Source: Cloacimonetes bacterium TCS60
GTDB taxonomy: Bacteria > Cloacimonadota > Cloacimonadia > JGIOTU-2
Direction of reading: 5' to 3'
Length of the DNA stretch: 5,821 bases
Assembly (NCBI GenBank): GCA_001577135.1
Contig: LSCK01000101.1
Coordinates: forward strand, 1 to 5,821
Shown: positions 1-5,821 of the stretch, piece by piece
Numbering within the stretch: position 1 is the stretch's first letter
How the letters are laid out: the number at the start of each line of letters is the position of its first letter
Translations under genes and position numbers: made by a program
The notes under the pieces: generated by a model
Told to the model about the DNA's origin: nothing
The model's database searches: none
The model's input: the letters and a program-made list of their open reading frames with translations, nothing else

Positions 1-3000
1 AATTTCCTATTAATTTTGTCTGAGCAAAATAATCTGGTTCACCATCTACACCTTCCCAATCTTTTCCTGATCCGTAAACTTGTAGTTTATGGACTCCAAA
101 AGGTAGTTGGGTTATAGTTACTTCACCATCATAGTTCTGTACTTCATCAGGAGCGAAAGTTAGATCATAAGTGTGACTTTCACCCAGGGAAAGAGTGTAA
201 TCGATGCTGTTTTTGGGATCTTGTTCACTTGAGTTTTCAGCAACAGTATATCCGTCGATAGTTGTAATTGTTCCAGTCAAGTCTCCACTACCCATATTTT
301 GGATAGTAAATTGCACAGTAGAATCTTGAGTAACATAGACTTCGCCAAAATCTATCTCCTGAGGATTCATGTAGAAAACGGGATAAGGTGCTAAAATTGG
401 GGGAAAAGTAATATAGTCAATCCAGGCACAGTCCTGACCACTACTAACACCGTAATCCTTATCATAAACCCATTTGAATGTATGGTTACCAGAATCAACA
501 TTATAAGTAACTTCCGACCAATCAACAGTACCAGCCCATTCTCCTTGAAGTGCATCGTCAATATAGAATCTCAGGTAGTCATAATCTGATTCAGAGGAGA
601 CTCTTCGGAAGAAAGAGATTTCACCCTGGAATACATTTTTGTTGATCATGATTTGTGCGTCTTGATTATCTGCGATATCTTCAGATTGGGCACAATAATC
701 TCCTTCGTAGGCATCACCGCTGGATATTTGCCAACCTGCATCACCACCAAATTCCCAATCAAAACCACTAAAATCACCAGTTTCAAAACTTTCGATAACT
801 AAGCCAATCAGCTCGTAATATGTGTTTTCAGCAGAATATTCTCCAGCGGAAATGTTAAAGATGAAGGGGACGGAGGTACCAACTGGTGCATTATCATCAA
901 CTGTGATATTAAAAATTGCCAATGAAGTGTCCTGCTGAGCTATCTCATCAATATTTATATTAGAAATGTTAAACTCGATATAATCACTTGCTGAATTCAA
1001 GGTGGCTGTTAAATCTTGTATATCAGCATGACCAACATTTATGGCTTCGATTATCATATTAGCTGTTTCACCTGGATCCAGTCTGCCATTGCCATTACCA
1101 TCATTCGAATCATTTACAATAAGAGTTCCACAGCTTAGCTGGGGAGCATTGATCGCCATAGCAAAACCAGATTCCCAGAGAGAATCTTTAGAAGTACCAG
1201 TAACGTCCAGGTCAAAGAACACCTGATGTTGATCAGGAACATTATCAGCTATATTCAATTTGAAGGCATCATCGATGGTTAGTGTGCCACCTGCCGCAAT
1301 AGAGGAATAATCTTCTGTGGAATCAACAACGGTAATATAATTATCATCTGTGCTAAGTGTTGCAACTACATTATTTGCATCAGCTACACCGACATTTTTC
1401 AAACCTACATTAAAGGTAATTGTCTCATTATAATCTGCTTCACCGTTATCATTACCAAGTGAGTCATTAATAGAATATGTATCAAAGATTACATATGGTC
1501 CACTAGGTGGAATTATTTCTACTTCTTCTTCATATCTGTAAAAATTCTGTTTTGTTACTGTTATTAACATATTATTTCCGGGTGTTTGAGGAGGAATTGA
1601 AATATTGGTGGGGAAAAGACCATTACCTTCACCAACACCTAGTATCTCTCCATCAACAGTAAGACAGATAAGGGCTCCTTCGGGAGCAGTTATATTAAAA
1701 TGATCCACACCGCTCAACAGAGCAGTATCATGACTAACAGTCAAGTTTTGAGGCATTTCTGTAAAGGTTGAAGAAAACGCTCCACCATGATAATGGAAGA
1801 GATAATAAGTAACCGGTTTACTACTTTCATTGTAGGGCCAATTCGATCCAGAGAGAAAATGCTTGCCTGCAACATTACCAAAGGCAGGTAGAATATCACC
1901 AGTTGAGGCAGGATTACTGCCAAAGGTGGGCATAAAATCCGGCCAGAAGTTATCATACATTCCCCATACATAGGTGTCATTAACAAAAGAATATGAGGTA
2001 GCTGTTGCTGCTACTACGCCAAGTGCACGGTGTTCATGTCTGTGCATTGCTTCGGCAAAACAATCGGAACCATTGTCAAATTGTCCTGTAAGACAATTAA
2101 TTGAGAATACAGTAACCAAATCAGAGTTATCCAATCCGCCCAAATCTCCAATATCATAGTCAGGTTCCCCCCAACCGGTTACGCTGCCGTGGTCTCTATG
2201 CTGTAACATAAAAGCTCCACTGTTTATAGCGTTGTTAACATCTGTAGCTGTTCCACCGTACCAACCACCAAGAGTTGAAGGACTCGCGGGTATATATCCT
2301 TCACCACTAGGGCCGAAGTAGTTCAATACAAGATTTGTATTAGTAGCGGTTGACCAGGGATCAGAATTAGGATTTCCTTGATAAACTTCATTAATTCTAA
2401 CCTGATTTTTTCCTAATTCATTACTCCAAAAACCACCTATTGTTTCTGAACAGATCTGAAACCATCGTTCTGTTTGCCAACCTAAAGCAGTAATAGGATG
2501 TTGATAAAAACCGGGATTGGTTGAAGGATTTCTCTCGTTATCAAGAACTTTATTAACCATTATAGCGAGTTCACTCTCAGTTTGAGCTGTCATACGTGAA
2601 GTAGCAATATCGGGAAGCATGTCTTCATCAACGTCAGCATAATAGTTGTCCGAAATACAATGATTATCAAAAGTGGGACAGTAGATGCCATTGCCCGAAA
2701 CTCCACCAGTACCATAGTCAGCCATAAACAATATAGCAGCTGGATATGGGTCTAAATTATCAATATAACTTTCTATACTATTTGAATCATTACCTCCAAT
2801 TTGAGCGAGAGTTACAACTCCAGTGTTTATTCCTTGATTAGTTCTAAACTGTTGCAAGGTATCAGCCCAGTCATAATAGATTGGGTTATCAGGAATAATA
2901 ATTAAATACTCATAATCATTATCTCTATATAAATTGTTATAATTTACTGTAGGCAACGATTCGTAGTTGATGAGCATCTGAGCATAAATTGGATCCCACC

Positions 3001-3637
3001 ACCTACTACGGAGATTGTCCTCTCCGAAATGTCCATTTCCACCAACAAAATCAACTGCAACCTGTATATTTTTATTAACACGGAGTTCTTTTGCAACAGG
3101 ATTGTATTGGAAAGGCATTATTGCAATTTTTACAATATCAACTCCACGCATCTGGGAAGTTTTGGAAATCTTAACCTTAGTATCGGGATAGAACTCATTT
3201 TTGGAGTAGATATCCATATTTTTTTCGTAAACCAGCGGCTCTTCACTGGAATCGATAGGGATTTGATGAGCTGGAGCTAACTCCACATTAGTAAAAATTT
3301 CTTGCTGAGAATCAACTATACTAACTTCTACCTCTGCATTCTCTGGTACAGCAATATATCGACTGATAGCAGGAACATTTGGTGCTCCTTTATCATTGGG
3401 AAGAAAAGATTCTGCAAAGCTAATTGTTTGCATATCTTCCTCGTTTATATTTTTTGTAATGAGAGAGAATTTTGCCACGGAAAAATTAAGAGAAACATTA
3501 GAACTACTTTGGCTAAGTAAACTAATACCATTTTCACCCCAGTTATCATCATAAGAAACAGTTTGATCTTGTGATGCTACTGCCAGGGAACAAGCGAGTA
3601 GTAAAGCCAGAAATATATAGAGCAATTTTTTGTTCAT
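1..3637 (-). CDS. Gingipain-like secreted cysteine protease, peptidase family C25 (3' end cut by window edge)
   Basis: One open frame of 1212 codons runs from ATG (3637-3635) off the left edge without a stop. The start is supported by AAAGGAA six bases upstream and a signal peptide (residues 1-21: Lys-Lys, a hydrophobic core, then Ala-Val-Ala). Seen in order: a C25-type propeptide (about 24-240); a catalytic domain (about 243-625); a gingipain-type Ig-like domain (about 628-711); two tandem Ig-like repeats (721-814 and 839-932); a jelly-roll domain resembling cleaved-adhesin or MAM modules (947-1080); and an ASH-like Ig domain (from about 1085). The catalytic pair is His483 in HRDHGS and Cys515 in SINCLTG. 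Their spacing of 32 compares with 33 in RgpB, and Cys526 in CFAEA lies 11 after the nucleophile, as in RgpB. Cys320/Cys327 and Cys982/Cys1070 could form disulfides. The family is made of exported, self-processing endopeptidases. Cleavage specificity cannot be read here. A type IX sorting tail may lie beyond the edge. Family assignment is firm; organism-specific role is unknown. Confidence 0.93.
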   Translation of the reverse strand, partial: MNKKLLYIFLALLLACSLAVASQDQTVSYDDNWGENGISLLSQSSSNVSLNFSVAKFSLITKNINEEDMQTISFAESFLPNDKGAPNVPAISRYIAVPENAEVEVSIVDSQQEIFTNVELAPAHQIPIDSSEEPLVYEKNMDIYSKNEFYPDTKVKISKTSQMRGVDIVKIAIMPFQYNPVAKELRVNKNIQVAVDFVGGNGHFGEDNLRSRWWDPIYAQMLINYESLPTVNYNNLYRDNDYEYLIIIPDNPIYYDWADTLQQFRTNQGINTGVVTLAQIGGNDSNSIESYIDNLDPYPAAILFMADYGTGGVSGNGIYCPTFDNHCISDNYYADVDEDMLPDIATSRMTAQTESELAIMVNKVLDNERNPSTNPGFYQHPITALGWQTERWFQICSETIGGFWSNELGKNQVRINEVYQGNPNSDPWSTATNTNLVLNYFGPSGEGYIPASPSTLGGWYGGTATDVNNAINSGAFMLQHRDHGSVTGWGEPDYDIGDLGGLDNSDLVTVFSINCLTGQFDNGSDCFAEAMHRHEHRALGVVAATATSYSFVNDTYVWGMYDNFWPDFMPTFGSNPASTGDILPAFGNVAGKHFLSGSNWPYNESSKPVTYYLFHYHGGAFSSTFTEMPQNLTVSHDTALLSGVDHFNITAPEGALICLTVDGEILGVGEGNGLFPTNISIPPQTPGNNMLITVTKQNFYRYEEEVEIIPPSGPYVIFDTYSINDSLGNDNGEADYNETITFNVGLKNVGVADANNVVATLSTDDNYITVVDSTEDYSSIAAGGTLTIDDAFKLNIADNVPDQHQVFFDLDVTGTSKDSLWESGFAMAINAPQLSCGTLIVNDSNDGNGNGRLDPGETANMIIEAINVGHADIQDLTATLNSASDYIEFNISNINIDEIAQQDTSLAIFNITVDDNAPVGTSVPFIFNISAGEYSAENTYYELIGLVIESFETGDFSGFDWEFGGDAGWQISSGDAYEGDYCAQSEDIADNQDAQIMINKNVFQGEISFFRRVSSESDYDYLRFYIDDALQGEWAGTVDWSEVTYNVDSGNHTFKWVYDKDYGVSSGQDCAWIDYITFPPILAPYPVFYMNPQEIDFGEVYVTQDSTVQFTIQNMGSGDLTGTITTIDGYTVAENSSEQDPKNSIDYTLSLGESHTYDLTFAPDEVQNYDGEVTITQLPFGVHKLQVYGSGKDWEGVDGEPDYFAQTKLIGN
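842..1477 (-). repeat. Two tandem Ig-like domains within the C25 protease (protein-level repeat)
   Basis: Residues 721-814 (bases 1196-1477) and 839-932 (bases 842-1123) align over 94 residues each with about two single-residue gaps. Shared landmarks in order are Asn-Asp-Ser, a loop rich in Asp, Asn and Gly, Glu-Thr, Asn-Val-Gly, Ala-Asp, Ala-Thr-Leu, a Tyr-Ile strand, and a closing beta strand ending in Gly. The second copy has the fuller loop (DGNGNG followed by LDPGE, residues 846-857), which resembles calcium-binding loops; the first copy is degenerate (residues 728-738). Such CARDB or NEW3-like modules are common between the enzyme and the C-terminal tail of secreted proteins in this bacterial group. 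The copies have diverged at the DNA level, so this is an old domain duplication and not a recent DNA repeat. Confidence 0.75.
2093..2191 (-). other. C25 active-site segment (His483 to Cys515)
   Basis: The codons for catalytic His483 (CAC, 2191-2189) and nucleophile Cys515 (TGT, 2095-2093) bracket this segment. The histidine lies in HRDHGS, followed by Trp489 in a TGWGEP motif that parallels the HGSETAW motif of RgpB. The cysteine follows a hydrophobic strand (VTVFSINC), as in the RgpB strand ending VAC. The pair is intact, so the enzyme is predicted to be active and not a degenerate relative. Confidence 0.85.
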
Positions 3638-3827
3638 TTTGATTCCTTTCGTTTTATTCAAATTTTTTTGATTAAACTCTTTTAATATTAATTTTATGTC
3701 AAGTAACAAATATTTTAAATAAAAATTTTAGGAAAAATAAATTGTATAATCAATCCATATTAAAAAGTAAAACTACATTTTTAAAAACTGAAGGCACTGA
3801 AATTTTCTCACATTTTTCTGAACAAAT
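3638..3827 (-). promoter_or_regulatory. A+T-rich gap between ugd and the protease; probable promoter region
   Basis: This 190-base gap is the only sizeable non-coding stretch and is very rich in A and T. On the minus strand it carries a perfect TTGACA (3702-3697) about 60 bases upstream of the protease start. No good TATAAT lies 16-18 bases further on; the nearest candidate, TTTAAT (3676-3671), has a 20-base spacer. No Bacteroidota-type TAnnTTTG box stands out. I found no stable GC stem followed by a T run downstream of ugd, so a rho-independent terminator is not supported. The size of the gap suggests that the protease has its own promoter, but the exact site is uncertain. Confidence 0.4.
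3643..3649 (-). promoter_or_regulatory. Shine-Dalgarno sequence of the C25 protease
   Basis: On the minus strand the sequence AAAGGAA ends six bases before ATG at 3637. It supports this start, which is also the first residue of a well-formed signal peptide. Confidence 0.75.
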
Positions 3828-5147
3828 CTATCTTCCAATACAGTAATAGGTGAATCCATTTTCTATAGTTTTGTCCGGTTTATACTGATTTCTACCATCA
3901 AAGATAATTTTTTGCTTGAGCAGTTTTTTGATTCTATCGAAATTGGGATTTCGGAATTGATGCCATTCTGTAACAAGCAAAAGTCCATCAGCATTATTGA
4001 TTGCAGAGTATTGATCCGAGGTGTAGATTATATTTTTATTATCACCAAAAATTCTTCTTGCTTCGTCCATTGCTTGCGGATCATAGGCCTGGACACGGGC
4101 ACCTTTATCAAGTAACTTATTAATAATTATTCTAGAAGGAGCTTCTCTCATATCATCAGTCATGGGTTTGAACGACAGTCCCCAAATGGCAAATACCTTC
4201 CCGGTTAGATCCTCTCCAAATTGTTCAACCACTTTATCAACCAGTAGTTCCTTTTGCTTATTATTAACATTTTCTACAGCCTGTAAGATTTTTGAGCTGG
4301 TCTTATTTTTCTTAGCAATTCTGATAAGAGCTTTTACATCTTTAGGAAAGCAGGAGCCTCCGTAGCCCACACCCGGATATAAAAATTTATATCCTATGCG
4401 TGTGTCCGAACCAATCCCCACTCTTACCTTTTCCACATCGGCATTTACTTTTTCACAAAGCAACGCGATTTCATTCATAAAAGATATTTTTGTGGCTAAG
4501 AGAGAATTAGCAGCATACTTAGTCATTTCTGCAGAGCGAATATCCATGAACATTATTCTATCTTGTTGCAAAGTAAAAGAGCGATAAAGTTCATCCATAA
4601 TTTCTTTGGCTTTTTTACTATCGCTCCCAATTACAACTCTATCCGGTTTCAAAAAATCCTGGATTGCTAAACCTTCTCTTAAAAATTCCGGATTAGAAAC
4701 AACATCAAATTTATAATTCACACCTCTTCCATCCAATTTTTCTTGAATTGCATTTTTCACTTTGTCAGCAGTGCCGATGGGTACAGTAGATTTATCTACC
4801 ACAACTTTATAGTCATTTATATACTGTCCAATCTCCTCTGAAACTGCCAGAACATACTGCAAATCAGCAGAGCCATCTTCATCCGGAGGAGTACCAACTG
4901 CGATGAATATTATTTGTGCTCCCTCGACTGCCTTTTTAATATCAGCAGTAAAAAATAGGCGTCCGCCCTCCGTATTTATATCAACCATCTCTTTTAAGCC
5001 TCTCTCGAAAATTGGCATCTCACCCTGGTTAAGCATATCAATTTTATCTTTATCATTATCCACACAAGTTACATTATGTCCCATATCTGCAATGCAGGTT
5101 CCAGAGACCAAGCCCACGTATCCTGTACCTATAACTGCTACTTCCAT
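3828..5147 (-). CDS. ugd: UDP-glucose 6-dehydrogenase
   Basis: This complete 439-residue enzyme oxidises UDP-glucose to UDP-glucuronate with two NAD+ in the cytoplasm, feeding capsule, LPS or exopolysaccharide synthesis. Visible are the N-terminal NAD-binding motif GTGYVG (7-12) with Asp30 at the end of the second strand, the STVP motif (120-123), NPEFLREG (152-159), the central segment with Lys210 and Asn214, and the catalytic Cys266 in GYGGSCFPKD (261-270). The C-terminal UDP-binding domain begins near GLSFKPMTDD (323-332). The length is normal for the bacterial family and all key residues are present. The GYGGSCFPKD form and surrounding motifs favour UDP-glucose over GDP-mannose dehydrogenase. 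The start has AAGGAG seven bases upstream, and the N-terminal methionine sits directly before the first Rossmann strand. It follows galE by 26 bases, so the two are probably co-transcribed. Confidence 0.96.
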   Translation of the reverse strand: MEVAVIGTGYVGLVSGTCIADMGHNVTCVDNDKDKIDMLNQGEMPIFERGLKEMVDINTEGGRLFFTADIKKAVEGAQIIFIAVGTPPDEDGSADLQYVLAVSEEIGQYINDYKVVVDKSTVPIGTADKVKNAIQEKLDGRGVNYKFDVVSNPEFLREGLAIQDFLKPDRVVIGSDSKKAKEIMDELYRSFTLQQDRIMFMDIRSAEMTKYAANSLLATKISFMNEIALLCEKVNADVEKVRVGIGSDTRIGYKFLYPGVGYGGSCFPKDVKALIRIAKKNKTSSKILQAVENVNNKQKELLVDKVVEQFGEDLTGKVFAIWGLSFKPMTDDMREAPSRIIINKLLDKGARVQAYDPQAMDEARRIFGDNKNIIYTSDQYSAINNADGLLLVTEWHQFRNPNFDRIKKLLKQKIIFDGRNQYKPDKTIENGFTYYCIGR

Positions 5148-5154
5148 ATTTTAT

Positions 5155-5160
5155 CTCCTT
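5155..5160 (-). promoter_or_regulatory. Shine-Dalgarno sequence of ugd
   Basis: AAGGAG on the minus strand lies seven bases before the ATG of ugd, in the 26-base gap after galE. A strong ribosome site in so short a gap fits translation of ugd from a shared galE-ugd transcript. Confidence 0.8.
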
Positions 5161-5173
5161 TAATTTGATTTAA

Positions 5174-5821
5174 TTATTCTTTGTATCCTTTAGGATTTTC
5201 TTCTTGCCAACGCCAGGTGTCTTTACACATATCTGAAATATCTTTTTTGGCTTGCCAGGATAATTCCTCTTTAGCTTTCGTAGGGTCAGCAAAACATGTT
5301 GCAATATCGCCGGCTCTTCTATCAACAAAACTATATGGAATGCTCTTCCCGGAAGCCTCTTCAAAGCTGGAAACCATCTCCAAAACACTATAACCCTCAC
5401 CTGTACCCAGGTTAAATATTTCAATCCCCTTATTTTCCTTTAATCTGTCCAGTGCCTTCAAATGTCCCAGAGAAAGATCAACCACATGGATGTAATCTCT
5501 AACTCCGGTTCCATCTTTAGTAGGATAATCATTACCAAAGATATTTAGTCTAGCCAATTTTCCTACTGCCACCTGTGAGATGTAAGGCATCAGATTATTT
5601 GGAATATCATTTGGATCTTCTCCAATAAGTCCGGATCTATGAGCACCTACCGGGTTAAAATATCTTAAAAGAATAATGTTCCAGGTAGAATCTGATTGAT
5701 GTAAATCCCGCAGAATTTGTTCGATCATCAACTTGGAATGACCATAGGGATTGGTAGGATGAACAGGAAAATCCTCCTTAATCGGCACTTTGTGAGGATC
5801 ACCATAAACCGTGGCAGATGA
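5174..5821 (-). CDS. galE: UDP-glucose 4-epimerase, 5' end cut by window edge
   Basis: The frame enters at the right edge and continues for 215 residues to TAA. The first visible residues are SSATVYGD, so the true start and about 120 N-terminal residues, including the Rossmann glycine motif, lie outside; the in-frame GTG at 5788 is internal. The enzyme interconverts UDP-glucose and UDP-galactose using bound NAD+. Fragment numbering plus 123 gives E. coli GalE numbering without gaps: the Ser before Ala-Thr (2, = Ser124), Tyr26 (= Tyr149) and Lys30 (= Lys153) of the catalytic triad; Asn56 (= 179), Asn76 (= 199), Arg108 (= 231) and Arg169 (= 292), which bind the UDP-sugar. The C-terminus is complete (TWRWQ, then NPKGY). 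One notable difference is Cys176 where E. coli has the gatekeeper Tyr299; human GALE, which also accepts UDP-GlcNAc, has Cys there. Probably the first of a galE-ugd pair; what lies upstream is unseen. Confidence 0.96.
   Translation of the reverse strand, partial: SSATVYGDPHKVPIKEDFPVHPTNPYGHSKLMIEQILRDLHQSDSTWNIILLRYFNPVGAHRSGLIGEDPNDIPNNLMPYISQVAVGKLARLNIFGNDYPTKDGTGVRDYIHVVDLSLGHLKALDRLKENKGIEIFNLGTGEGYSVLEMVSSFEEASGKSIPYSFVDRRAGDIATCFADPTKAKEELSWQAKKDISDMCKDTWRWQEENPKGYKE

Noticed and set aside
1741..1986. Minus-strand open frame of 81 codons
   Set aside because: It overlaps the C25 protease reading frame in another frame, where the protein matches gingipain architecture continuously; it has no recognisable features of its own.
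3029..3520. Two plus-strand open frames (3029-3280 and 3302-3520)
   Set aside because: Both are antisense to the well-supported propeptide coding region of the protease, are rich in Cys, Ile, Asn and Phe as expected of shadow frames, and show no known motif.
3770..3827. Possible terminator after ugd, including a TTTTTAAAAA palindrome and a repeated ACTGA
   Set aside because: The palindrome is only A and T with no loop, and ACTGA...ACTGA is a direct repeat rather than an inverted one. No stem with a T tract is present.
5170..5424. Minus-strand open frame of 84 codons overlapping the end of galE
   Set aside because: The galE frame over the same bases aligns without gaps to E. coli GalE to its C-terminus, so this alternative frame is a shadow.
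5786..5788. GTG as a possible start of galE
   Set aside because: The frame continues upstream to the edge with SSATVYGD, an essential catalytic segment of GalE, so the GTG codes for an internal Val.
1..5821. CRISPR arrays, tRNA or rRNA genes, insertion sequences, long DNA repeats
   Set aside because: Nearly the whole window is occupied by three coherent coding frames, and no spaced repeats, cloverleaf sequences or transposase motifs were seen in the gaps.

Overview
The window holds three genes, all on the minus strand. Reading from the right edge, they are the 3' two thirds of galE (UDP-glucose/UDP-hexose 4-epimerase), a complete ugd (UDP-glucose 6-dehydrogenase), and a very large secreted cysteine protease of the gingipain family (peptidase family C25). 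The protease runs off the left edge without a stop codon. There are no RNA genes, insertion sequences, CRISPR arrays or long DNA repeats. The only sizeable gap between genes is about 190 bases of very A+T-rich DNA between ugd and the protease.

The DNA is A+T-rich, with clear Shine-Dalgarno sequences (AAGGAG and AAAGGAA). A C25 protease followed by several beta-sandwich modules points to a Gram-negative member of the Fibrobacterota-Chlorobiota-Bacteroidota group. The HRDHG/WGEP form of the active site and the ASH-like and acidic-loop Ig-like modules remind me of Cloacimonadota. This is an inference from protein style, since the window has no phylogenetic marker gene.

Right part (5174-5821): galE, with its N-terminal Rossmann glycine motif outside the window but all catalytic residues inside. 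Its 'gatekeeper' residue is Cys rather than the Tyr of E. coli GalE, which suggests activity on N-acetylated UDP-sugars too. Middle (3828-5147): ugd, 26 bases after galE and probably in the same transcript. Together they would supply UDP-galactose (or UDP-GalNAc) and UDP-glucuronate for surface polysaccharide or LPS.

Left part (1-3637): the protease precursor. It has a signal peptide, C25 propeptide, C25 catalytic domain with an intact His483/Cys515 pair, an Ig-like domain, two tandem Ig-like repeats with Asp/Asn/Gly-rich loops, a jelly-roll (cleaved-adhesin or MAM-like) domain and an ASH-like domain. The C-terminus, where a type IX secretion sorting tail might lie, is outside the window. A loose functional link is possible because gingipains in Porphyromonas are anchored to an anionic LPS. 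Nothing in the window proves such a link here, and I see no clearly new multi-gene system.
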